Shown in pieces: positions 27,140 through 33,143 of a stretch of 35,838 bases of DNA (the first letter of the stretch is position 1; each line of letters opens with the position of its first letter). The stretch spans positions 1-35,838 of the IMG/VR virus record IMGVR_UViG_3300030085_000871, one strand, 5' to 3'. This DNA comes from a virus. The notes beneath the pieces are model-generated. The model made no database searches and was not told where the DNA came from. It was given only the letters and a program-made list of their open reading frames with translations. A program made the translations under genes and the position numbers.

Positions 27140-27199
27140 ATGAAAAAGAAACCAAAGCCAAAGAAAACAATAATGTCAGGATACGGAAAGGGAAAGTAA
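27140..27199 (+). CDS. 19-residue Lys-rich peptide with IMSGYG motif
   Basis: A complete tiny frame after GGAG: MKKKPKPKKTIMSGYGKGK. The stop overlaps the next ATG. It shares its C-terminal motif with the proteins at 2581 and 27199. It is probably a real gene because of the ribosome binding site, coupling, and motif conservation. Confidence 0.6.
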   Translation: MKKKPKPKKTIMSGYGKGK

Positions 27200-27351
27200 T
27201 GCCAGGGATGAAAAAGCTTACTCCAAAGCAAATGAAGATAGCATCAGCTGCTGCACCTAAAGATCAGATTACTGGTGCTGACTTTGCAGAACTAAAGAAG
27301 AAGCAGCCTAAGAAGAAAAACATAATGAGCAACTACGGAAGGAGCGCCTAA
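27199..27351 (+). CDS. Small basic protein with IMSNYG motif
   Basis: 50 residues: a basic N-terminus (MPGMKKLTPKQMKIASAAAP), then DQITGADFAELKKKQPKKKN and the ending IMSNYGRSA. It is coupled at both ends (TAATG on each side). Small proteins of this kind are recurrent in marine podoviruses. The motif shared with 2581 and 27140 suggests a common partner or a virion-associated role, which is not established. Confidence 0.65.
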   Translation: MPGMKKLTPKQMKIASAAAPKDQITGADFAELKKKQPKKKNIMSNYGRSA

Positions 27352-27509
27352 TGCCACACGGTAAGAAGCATGGTTTGTATGAAAACATCAGGCTAAAAAA
27401 AGCTCGCATTAAAGCTGGCTCTGGTGAGAAGATGAGGAAGCCTGGATCTCCTGGTGCTCCAACTGCCAAGAATTTTAGGGAAGCAGAAAAGACTGCGAAA
27501 AAGAAATGA
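27351..27509 (+). CDS. Small basic Gly/Lys-rich protein
   Basis: 52 residues (MPHGKKHGLYENIRLKKARIKAGSGEKMRKPGS...KNFREAEKTAKKK, described in pieces) with a high content of Lys and Arg. It follows the previous stop by overlap and overlaps the next gene (ATGA). The pattern is familiar from podovirus lysis-region small proteins, but no function is known. Nucleic acid binding is possible from charge alone. Confidence 0.65.
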   Translation: MPHGKKHGLYENIRLKKARIKAGSGEKMRKPGSPGAPTAKNFREAEKTAKKK

Positions 27510-27712
27510 GCGCACCACCCGAAAAGTCTGGCAACTCTGGTAGGCGAGCTGCTTTTCTCCAGCGCATGGGCAAGATGGCTGGGCCAGAAAAAAAAGATGG
27601 CAAGCCAACGCCATTGTTAATGGCATTACGTGATTGGGGAGCCAGCTCGAAAGCTGATGCGGTTCGCAAAGGCAAACGTATATCACGCATAAACGCTAAC
27701 AAGAAAACATGA
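27506..27712 (+). CDS. Small basic protein, unknown
   Basis: 68 residues with a basic, Pro/Gly-rich start (APPEKSGNSGRRAAFLQRMG) and a C-terminal Arg/Lys patch (RKGKRISRINANKKT). It overlaps both flanking genes by four bases (ATGA). It belongs to the same run of tiny basic proteins and is likely expressed with the lysis genes. Function unknown. Confidence 0.65.
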   Translation: MSAPPEKSGNSGRRAAFLQRMGKMAGPEKKDGKPTPLLMALRDWGASSKADAVRKGKRISRINANKKT

Positions 27713-27939
27713 TTGCTTACTGGACGATCTTGTGGCTTACGTATGGCATCCAAGACAATGCGTATCAGCACATCATTATGTTTGAAAGTTACGATGATTG
27801 TGTGGCTGTTACGGAGACAGATTTGCGTGATGTAATGCAAGATCGATACGGTGTAATACTGATGCGGTGTGAGCAAACACATCGAGTGTCTAAGATGCCT
27901 AAACCGAAGCTGAGACCAGAGCCTGATTTTGATTCGTAA
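27709..27939 (+). CDS. Small membrane-anchored protein with two cysteines
   Basis: 76 residues: an N-terminal hydrophobic stretch (MIAYWTILWLTYGI), then FESYDDCVAVTET and VILMRCEQT, ending in a Pro/Lys tail (MPKPKLRPEPDFDS). The plan matches the protein at 25704 (short hydrophobic start, S-Y-x-x-x-x-C then C), so the two may be distant paralogues. It is the last gene before the attachment region. Confidence 0.6.
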   Translation: MIAYWTILWLTYGIQDNAYQHIIMFESYDDCVAVTETDLRDVMQDRYGVILMRCEQTHRVSKMPKPKLRPEPDFDS

Positions 27940-27940
27940 T

Positions 27941-27970
27941 TAGGCGCCCAGGGCGCCTAGTGGGCGCCTG
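27941..27970 (+). repeat. 11-base repeat cluster left of the attachment core
   Basis: One forward unit (TAGGCGCCCA, 27941-27950) faces two reverse units (GGGCGCCTAG, 27951-27960, and TGGGCGCCTG, 27961-27970). These are the same motif as at 439-460 and 28124-28146. The position about 85 bases left of the tRNA-like core suggests an integrase or accessory arm-binding site. The facing pair could also form a hairpin that terminates lysis-region transcription, but no U-run follows. Confidence 0.55.
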
Positions 27971-28052
27971 ACGTGTATGCACACCTATGCGCGAAGTGGT
28001 GCAAAATACTGCAAAAACTGTAGAAAAATGCAATATAAACAGCTATTTGTCA

Positions 28053-28077
28053 GGTTCGAGCCCCGTCAACCGCGCCA
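28053..28077 (+). other. attP: Probable attP core: tRNA-Asp 3' end
   Basis: The 25 bases from GGTTCGAG to the CCA at 28075-28077 read as a tRNA 3' end: T loop TTCGAGC, T-stem 3' strand CCCGT, acceptor 3' strand CAACCGC, discriminator G, CCA. This matches an alphaproteobacterial tRNA-Asp (acceptor 5' strand GCGGTTG). The sequence upstream does not continue as a tRNA (the T-stem 5' side is unpaired), so it is not a gene copy. Next to an integrase, it is the expected phage attachment core that restores the host tRNA upon integration. Confidence 0.75.
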
Positions 28078-28123
28078 CTGTTTTTCCATATAAATCAATA
28101 ACTTAACTCTTTTCAAGGGTGTC

Positions 28124-28146
28124 TGGGCGCCTAGCTGGGCGCCTAA
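28124..28146 (-). repeat. 11-base repeat pair right of the attachment core
   Basis: TGGGCGCCTAG (28124-28134) and TGGGCGCCTAA (28136-28146) are reverse complements of the 439-460 units, spaced by 12 bases. Together with the cluster at 27941 they bracket the tRNA-like core on both sides, as arm-type sites do in tyrosine-recombinase attachment regions. The binding protein is inferred. Confidence 0.55.
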
Positions 28147-28173
28147 AAGGTAGGGGGGGGTCGCGGGAAACGC

Positions 28174-28202
28174 TTGTAATTTGACTAAAAAAATCATATA
28201 TT
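28174..28202 (+). promoter_or_regulatory. Sigma-70-like promoter for the integrase
   Basis: TTGTAA (28174-28179), 17 bases, then TATATT (28197-28202). Transcription would begin about 28209. GCGACAAG follows at 28214-28221, directly before the ribosome binding site; the same octamer precedes the nuclease (31655-31648) and repressor (32492-32485) genes. Confidence 0.55.
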
Positions 28203-28236
28203 CTTGATATAAAGCGACAAGAATATGGAGATGGTT

Positions 28237-29376
28237 ATGTTACAAGTTACACCTAAAAAATGGAAATCAAGAGCGAAACAAGGCAAGGCTCCTTGGTGCG
28301 TTGATACACGTTATGAATTAGCGGATGGTGCGCGAACTTATTACAACACACGCGAAGAAGCACAAGCGTACATCGATGCGCTTCTTAAAGAAACATCAGA
28401 CGTAAATAAATCTAACGATGCTTGGAAGTGGTCATTCTATGAGCTTGGAAAAAATTACATTGCACAAGTTGAAAAAGAATATCTAGCTGGCGAGCAATCA
28501 AAAAGCTACCACCAGGAAAAAGTCCGACACGTAGATTGTTTTTTAGATTGCGTTGTCGATGGTATGTCTGTTGCTGACATGCGTGTTGCAAATCTTACAA
28601 AGGGTATGGTTGCACACCAAATTATGGATCAACTTAAAGTAGGTCGCAAAGTCAAAACTGTAACAAACATTTGTGGCTCAATCGGCATGATGATTAACTA
28701 TGGTATCATCGAGGGTTGTAGAGAAACTAATCCGTTTGATGGTGTGAAACGCAAAGGTGAAATACAAAGCAGTGCTGGCGAGACTAAAGCGCAGCGCATT
28801 GCTACTGATGTTATCAACAGCATAATATCTCAGATGTGTCCTCGATGGCAGTTCTTTGCCAGGTTTGCGTCAACCACTGGTGTACGTCAGGGTGAGCAAC
28901 GCGCTATGACTTGGGGTCAAATAGATTTAGATGGTGGCAAGGTGGTTATTGACCGCGCTATCGAACACAAAACTACAAATGTAAAAGATCCTAAAAGTTA
29001 CTCAGGGTTGCGTACTATACCTTTGACACGCGATGTACTTGCTCACCTCAAAGAGTTGTACATCCAGCAAGGTAGACCAAACGATCCGAACACGCTTGTC
29101 TTTGGCACAGAGTTCAATCACCCAGTTACATCAGCAAAGTATCTAAAGCGCATCAAAGACGCTTGTAGACGCGCTGGTGTTGCGCCAATTACCTGGCATG
29201 AGCTTAGACACTACTATGCATCTAAGCTTCTCCAGGCGTACCCTGACGATCTGTGGCGTGTAAAAACATACATGGGTCACAGCGACATTCGTATTACGCA
29301 AAGCATTTACGGTCACTGGTTAGAGTCAGACGCTGACAATGCAGCGGCTGTAGATAAGCTATCCGCGATCTTTTAG
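28237..29376 (+). CDS. int: Tyrosine integrase
   Basis: 379 residues when started at ATG 28237, which has GGAG 6 bases ahead; ATG 28225 does not. An N-terminal arm-binding domain and a SAM-like core-binding domain (about 55-165) precede the catalytic domain. In the catalytic domain I see the active-site Arg in TTGVRQGEQRAMTW, the box HELRHYYASKLL, and MGHSDIRITQSIYGHW with the His and the nucleophilic Tyr. It joins attP to the host tRNA and excises with an accessory factor. The attachment core lies about 160 bases upstream. It converges on and overlaps the minus-strand gene at 29359. Confidence 0.93.
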   Translation: MLQVTPKKWKSRAKQGKAPWCVDTRYELADGARTYYNTREEAQAYIDALLKETSDVNKSNDAWKWSFYELGKNYIAQVEKEYLAGEQSKSYHQEKVRHVDCFLDCVVDGMSVADMRVANLTKGMVAHQIMDQLKVGRKVKTVTNICGSIGMMINYGIIEGCRETNPFDGVKRKGEIQSSAGETKAQRIATDVINSIISQMCPRWQFFARFASTTGVRQGEQRAMTWGQIDLDGGKVVIDRAIEHKTTNVKDPKSYSGLRTIPLTRDVLAHLKELYIQQGRPNDPNTLVFGTEFNHPVTSAKYLKRIKDACRRAGVAPITWHELRHYYASKLLQAYPDDLWRVKTYMGHSDIRITQSIYGHWLESDADNAAAVDKLSAIF

Positions 29377-29589
29377 TTGCACTACCTTATCGCTAGGTTC
29401 CGCTGACAAGTTAATCTCCAGCTTGTCAGCTAACTCGTTTCTAACAACGAATGTTTTTTTCCCGATAACAATTTTCTTTACATTGAGCTGATTAATTAAA
29501 CGCCTAGTACGATCCTGATGCGTTCTATCGTAATCACCAAACAGAAACTGTGCAGCGTCTTTTACGCTTAATAGATGTTTGTCGCTCAT
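29359..29589 (-). CDS. Small excisionase-like / DNA-binding protein
   Basis: 76 residues. The start (LLSVKDAAQFLFGDYDRTHQDRTRRLI, described in part) followed by INQLNVKKIVIGKKTFVVR gives the helix-then-wing plan of MerR/excisionase-like winged helices. It is the last gene of the minus-strand recombination operon and overlaps the 3' end of int by 18 bases in convergent orientation. An excisionase or directionality role is plausible from location and size. The ATG overlaps the stop of the gene at 29589. Confidence 0.55.
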   Translation of the reverse strand: MSDKHLLSVKDAAQFLFGDYDRTHQDRTRRLINQLNVKKIVIGKKTFVVRNELADKLEINLSAEPSDKVVQLKDRG

Positions 29590-29993
29590 TACTCAAATCC
29601 CACCATTTCATCAGCCTCATCACTGTTACCAAACGGTATCTCATCATTTAGATCTTGTGACGTTTCTACAGCATCATTTTGCTGTGTCTGGAAATCTGGC
29701 TTTTGCATGTTTCCTACGTATAGATTTACAATAGCAGCGCGAGGGAATTGTTTTACATCATCGATGCCACTCATGCGCTCATCGATGTTAAGTTGTAACT
29801 GTAGACCAGGATGCTGCGCGAGCTGTTCAAACAACTTGCGGCAAATACTAATTTCCTCTGGTGTATTTTTATCAAACCTTTTTTCTGCATCATTCCAGGT
29901 TTGTTTAAAACTTAGCCACGCAGTAATACGATATTGTTTTGTGCTATCTAGGCTCGTTCTAAATTGGTGGTTACTTTTTCCGAAATGTGGCAT
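29589..29993 (-). CDS. Recombination-operon protein with SSB-like acidic tail
   Basis: 134 residues. It has beta-rich stretches (YRITAWLSFKQTWND, PRAAIVNLYVGNMQ) and an acidic end with DLNDEIPFGNSDEADE. 'DEIPF' resembles the conserved SSB C-terminal tail that binds partner proteins. The gene lies directly downstream of ERF and the nuclease, where a single-strand binding protein would be expected. I cannot confirm an OB fold by eye, so this is a suggestion only. The GGGGAGAG ribosome binding site lies 5 bases before ATG 29993. Confidence 0.55.
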   Translation of the reverse strand: MPHFGKSNHQFRTSLDSTKQYRITAWLSFKQTWNDAEKRFDKNTPEEISICRKLFEQLAQHPGLQLQLNIDERMSGIDDVKQFPRAAIVNLYVGNMQKPDFQTQQNDAVETSQDLNDEIPFGNSDEADEMVGFE

Positions 29994-29994
29994 T

Positions 29995-30681
29995 CTATCT
30001 CTCCCCAGTATTGAGTTGTTCTAATCTTAGTTTCCAGTATGCGTTAAGCTCACTGCTGTTTTTTGGATTGTCTTTTTTAATCACCATAAAATCTTTGCCG
30101 TGCTCTTCTAAAATCTTTTTGAGCTGCCAGGTTTCTGTGGCTGCTTTAATTTTATCTTCCATCATTTTTTTTAGCTGTTGCGGTGTACTAGGCGCAGTAT
30201 TTTGCTCTTCACGTACAGCAGCATCGTGCTCTGCTTCTGGATCAGGTTTCTTTGGCTGTGGTTTCGGTTTAGGCGCAGCTGGTGGCTCATCAGCTGCATT
30301 ACCATCATCGTCTGCATCTTCATCAGGCTCAATACCAGCCAAGCCTAGCAAACCATATCGCTTGGCATAGGTTGCAGCGGATCCTAATCCTTGCATACCT
30401 TTTTTCTCAGGCTCCATGTAAAACTTACTGGTAAACAAACCACCGCTTGTATGCTCAAAGGTAGTCTGTATGTAATGACCTTGCTCATCTTTGCCAGCAG
30501 CCTGGATCAGTGCAAACCCATTGTCGTTAAGAGCTGGTTTAATTGCTTTAATGCATGACTTCAGACTAGCGTATCTGTTTCTGAAGTGCGGATTAGTGGC
30601 ATCCTTGTGCGGTGTTTTCATTTGTGACTGCGCTAATGCTAGTGCAGCTATTGCTTCTTTGTTGCTCACTCCATCCCCCAT
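29995..30681 (-). CDS. erf: ERF-family single-strand annealing protein
   Basis: 228 residues from ATG 30681; GTG 30669, which overlaps the nuclease stop (GTGA), is an equally good start. The N-terminal domain has the ERF signature: LALAQSQMKTPHKDATNPHF, RYASLKSCIKAIKPALNDNG, and SAATYAKRYGLLGLAGIEPD. The C-terminal third is Pro/Lys/Ala-rich (PKPKPQPKKPD) with a helical end. ERF proteins anneal complementary single strands during phage recombination and circularisation, which fits a phage with a terminase-processed genome. It works with the neighbouring RecB-like nuclease. Confidence 0.88.
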   Translation of the reverse strand: MGDGVSNKEAIAALALAQSQMKTPHKDATNPHFRNRYASLKSCIKAIKPALNDNGFALIQAAGKDEQGHYIQTTFEHTSGGLFTSKFYMEPEKKGMQGLGSAATYAKRYGLLGLAGIEPDEDADDDGNAADEPPAAPKPKPQPKKPDPEAEHDAAVREEQNTAPSTPQQLKKMMEDKIKAATETWQLKKILEEHGKDFMVIKKDNPKNSSELNAYWKLRLEQLNTGER

Positions 30682-31631
30682 AGTAGTCTTGCCTCGCGTA
30701 AATACGCTGGGCTTTCTTGCCAAAAAATTGAATTCCAATCTGGTGATACCAGGCCTAGCAGCTCTTCTTTTGTTTGAGCTGCACGTAATATGTTTTCTGT
30801 AATTTTGTGTTGCAGTGCTATGTCTTGCACTACGTCATCCAGGTAATCAGGCTTCAGCTCTGGCGTGTTGGTTTGATCAAACACACGGTAGTCAGTAGCG
30901 TTTGCATAAACCAAAAACGGTGGCTGTTTGCCGTTCAATGCATAGAACCCAGCAACCTGATAAACATTGTTCATATCAAACATGCCTGACAACGACGAGG
31001 GTAGGGATCCTTTTGCCCAGGTACGCTCGCCCTTTTTGTTTGTCGTAGGTCTAGACCACTTGGTTTTTAAATCACCTCTACGTCCGTAATCAGGTAGTGT
31101 GTTATGCGGTAGTACATTGCCTGGTAGCTGTTCAAGCAGCTCGATCTCACCGATAAACCTATTATCACGTGCCATAGCTTCTTTTAGCCCTATGACTGCG
31201 TTCTCTACTACGTCAGGTATTTCTTCTAGGTATTTGTCTAAACGCTCTCTATCGTCCTCTTCTACGCTCTTATCGTAGTTCTTAGGACGGTATGCTGCTA
31301 AGTTCTCTTTGGCTATTAGCTGCGCTTCTTGTAAGCTCAGTGTCTGTCCGAATTCACCATCAGGGATAAGGCATAGATCACAACCATCTTGCACAGCTCT
31401 GCCAGCAGCCATTGCAGCAGACCCACGATTGTTTTTAAATATATCAATCGTGAGCCTTGCCTCTGCTAGATCACTTTGGTGTGCCTCAATATCTTTAAGC
31501 GTTGCAAACGCTTTGTTTAGAGCTGGTCTTACATGCACTTTCTCAAATAACTTCTTAGCCCGATCACCAGACCTAGGGTTAGAATGATGAAAGTAGTCAT
31601 GTCGAACAGCCCATTCTGGGATGTCAAACAT
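30666..31631 (-). CDS. RecB-like PD-(D/E)XK exonuclease
   Basis: 321 residues from ATG 31631, which has AAGGAG 8 bases ahead; the GTG at 31640 lies inside that site and is rejected. A GRRGDLKTKW segment (D-x-K core) with VYQVAGFYALNG downstream (the QxxxY motif of RecB-type nucleases) identifies a lambda-exonuclease/YqaJ-like family member. It chews 5' ends to make single strands for ERF. It is the first gene of the minus-strand operon, driven by the promoter at 31661-31690. Confidence 0.8.
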   Translation of the reverse strand: MFDIPEWAVRHDYFHHSNPRSGDRAKKLFEKVHVRPALNKAFATLKDIEAHQSDLAEARLTIDIFKNNRGSAAMAAGRAVQDGCDLCLIPDGEFGQTLSLQEAQLIAKENLAAYRPKNYDKSVEEDDRERLDKYLEEIPDVVENAVIGLKEAMARDNRFIGEIELLEQLPGNVLPHNTLPDYGRRGDLKTKWSRPTTNKKGERTWAKGSLPSSLSGMFDMNNVYQVAGFYALNGKQPPFLVYANATDYRVFDQTNTPELKPDYLDDVVQDIALQHKITENILRAAQTKEELLGLVSPDWNSIFWQESPAYLREARLLWGME

Positions 31632-31660
31632 CCTTACCACTCCTTATCTTGTCGCACTCT

Positions 31661-31690
31661 TAGATAATCAGCTTACAAAAATGATGTCAA
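31661..31690 (-). promoter_or_regulatory. Sigma-70-like promoter for the recombination operon
   Basis: On the minus strand: TTGACA (31690-31685), 18 bases, TATCTA (31666-31661). The match at -35 is perfect. The octamer GCGACAAG begins 5 bases after the -10 (31655-31648), so it lies at the transcription start and just ahead of the AAGGAG site. It reads the nuclease, ERF and downstream genes. Confidence 0.65.
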
Positions 31691-31742
31691 GAATTGATTT
31701 AAGAATGCGTAAGAAAAAGAATATAGAGTTGAATGCTATCGG

Positions 31743-32474
31743 TCAAGAATTGCTGCAATCATCACAGCCACATTCCTGTGATTCTATGTCTACGTATGTC
31801 ACGCCACGTAGGTCAGGTCGGAAAAGTACAGAGCAATACGGTGTCGCCCACTCAACTTCTAAACCCTTTAAGTGGATGCCAAGCTTTGGGCTGTGTACCG
31901 TGTATCGTTTGCCTGGTTCTGGATAAAGAACACCGCCAACAAGGTGTGTTGGGTTGCGTCCAGGTAATGTCAGTTCCTCTTTTAGTCGTATGACACTTAC
32001 GTGTTCGATACAGCCAGGGTGGACGATTTTCTCAACAACTGGATGCCTTAAAAAGAAAGCTAGTGCATCACGATACTCATACCATTCCCCTTGATATTCT
32101 GGGTCTGTTGACCATTTAACAGCAGCTAGATCATCACCAAGATAAGCAGCAATTTGCACACCAGTAGTCCATTTATTATAATATTTACGCTCTATTTGCC
32201 CATCTTTAGTAATAAATGACTCGCCTATAATTGGTGTTGGTGGATTTTGAAACATAACTTTCTGCACAGACACACCTAGTATATCAGCATACTTCTCAGC
32301 GTTCTCTAACGTCATCTGTACATGACCATGAATGTGTCTTGATAGTGTTTCGGGCATGACGCCAGCTGCTTGTGCAACTTGCTTTTTTGTCATGCCAGAG
32401 GCGCGGATCACTGCGTCTAAATTATTTGGCATAGTAGCTGGATCTTTAAATAGATTATGAATTGTTGCTTGCAT
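31743..32474 (-). CDS. CI-like repressor with XRE helix-turn-helix
   Basis: 243 residues. Residues 15-75 form an XRE-type helix-turn-helix (SGMTKKQVAQAAGVMPETLS, then HGHVQMTLENAEKYADILGV). The C-terminal part is not a recognisable S24 peptidase: I do not see the usual Ser/Lys catalytic pattern. Instead there are GVQIAAYLGDDLAAVKW and a Cys-rich end (ECGCDDCSNS). The prophage may thus be induced without RecA-driven self-cleavage. It is divergent from the Cro-like gene with a 98-base shared control region. Confidence 0.75.
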   Translation of the reverse strand: MQATIHNLFKDPATMPNNLDAVIRASGMTKKQVAQAAGVMPETLSRHIHGHVQMTLENAEKYADILGVSVQKVMFQNPPTPIIGESFITKDGQIERKYYNKWTTGVQIAAYLGDDLAAVKWSTDPEYQGEWYEYRDALAFFLRHPVVEKIVHPGCIEHVSVIRLKEELTLPGRNPTHLVGGVLYPEPGKRYTVHSPKLGIHLKGLEVEWATPYCSVLFRPDLRGVTYVDIESQECGCDDCSNS

Positions 32475-32572
32475 AATATCTTACCTTGTCGCTTTCGGTC
32501 AAACTGATAACAGAATTAAGAGGGTTGCAAATTAAAGTCAAGGTTTTTACAATTCTTGCAATAAGGATTGCT
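32475..32572 (+). promoter_or_regulatory. Divergent repressor/Cro control region
   Basis: Rightward: TTGCAA (32525-32530), 17 bases, TACAAT (32548-32553), with AAGGA before the ATG at 32573. Leftward: TTGACT (32541-32536) and a weaker TAATTC (32518-32513), 17 bases apart. GCGACAAG lies at 32492-32485, ahead of the repressor start. Two TTGCAA boxes (32525 and 32555) could be operator half-sites. Operators are inferred from position. Confidence 0.55.
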
Positions 32573-32785
32573 ATGACACTTGACGATTATAGAAAGCAAA
32601 ACGGCTGGAGTTATTCAGAGCTAGCCAGACAACTGGGTGCATCACATGCAGCAGTGGCTAGGCGCTGGTGTTTAGCTTTTGACGATAAGAACAGACTAAT
32701 ACCAAACCTCGAATACATGTCAGCGATCATGTTAAAAACCAATGGTCAGGTAATGCCAAATGACTTCTACATCGAACGTTACTGA
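32573..32785 (+). CDS. Cro-like helix-turn-helix protein
   Basis: 70 residues from ATG 32573 (AAGGA 5 bases ahead); a longer reading from 32486 would cover the promoter and is unlikely. LDDYRKQNGWSYSELARQLG followed by ASHAAVARRWCLAF is an XRE/Cro-type helix-turn-helix. It diverges from the CI-like gene and begins the rightward operon, as expected for Cro. It overlaps the next gene by 26 bases. Confidence 0.75.
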   Translation: MTLDDYRKQNGWSYSELARQLGASHAAVARRWCLAFDDKNRLIPNLEYMSAIMLKTNGQVMPNDFYIERY

Positions 32786-33143
32786 GGACGATTTACAGCG
32801 TCAGGTGGCTTCCTGGCTTGATGTAGCGCTGCCTGATGGGTGTGTTTACCACCACAGCCCAAACGAAGGTAAGCGGCATATCAACTACATCAATCGGTTA
32901 AAAAAGATGGGTACAAAGTACGGCTGGCCTGACCTGGAATTGTTTTGTCCTTCTACTGCAACCAAGAGCGGCAACAACGAAGCGATCTTTATCGAGCTCA
33001 AAGCAAAGCGTGGTGTGATGAACGAGAACCAAAGGCGTATGCGCGATCAGATATTAGAGGCTGGTTTTGCTTGGGCGCTGTGTAAGAGCATCGAGGACGT
33101 AACAGAGTTCTTGACGCCATTGGTTAAACTGAAGGTGAAGTGA
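32760..33143 (+). CDS. VRR-NUC domain nuclease
   Basis: 127 residues covering a complete VRR-NUC domain: VYHHSPNEGKRH near residue 22, the catalytic KYGWPDLELFCPS (D of PD), and FIELKAKRGVMNENQ (E-x-K), then a helix with WALCKSIEDV. Stand-alone phage VRR-NUC proteins are structure-specific nucleases, for example for Holliday junctions or flaps. Placement between Cro and the methyltransferase suggests early expression and a role in phage DNA recombination. The stop overlaps the methyltransferase start region (TGATG). Confidence 0.88.
   Translation: MTSTSNVTEDDLQRQVASWLDVALPDGCVYHHSPNEGKRHINYINRLKKMGTKYGWPDLELFCPSTATKSGNNEAIFIELKAKRGVMNENQRRMRDQILEAGFAWALCKSIEDVTEFLTPLVKLKVK

Noticed and set aside
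28053-28077. A phage-encoded tRNA gene
   Set aside because: Only the 3' end is present; the T-stem 5' half and everything upstream fail to pair. It is treated as an attachment core instead.
439-28146. CRISPR array from the 11-base GGCGCC repeats
   Set aside because: Units are too short, found in mixed orientation, adjacent without spacers of regular length, and no cas genes are present.
29575-30370. Two plus-strand frames (149 and 127 codons) opposite the ERF operon
   Set aside because: Shadows of minus-strand genes; Ser/Cys/Phe-rich translation typical of antisense, with no ribosome binding site.
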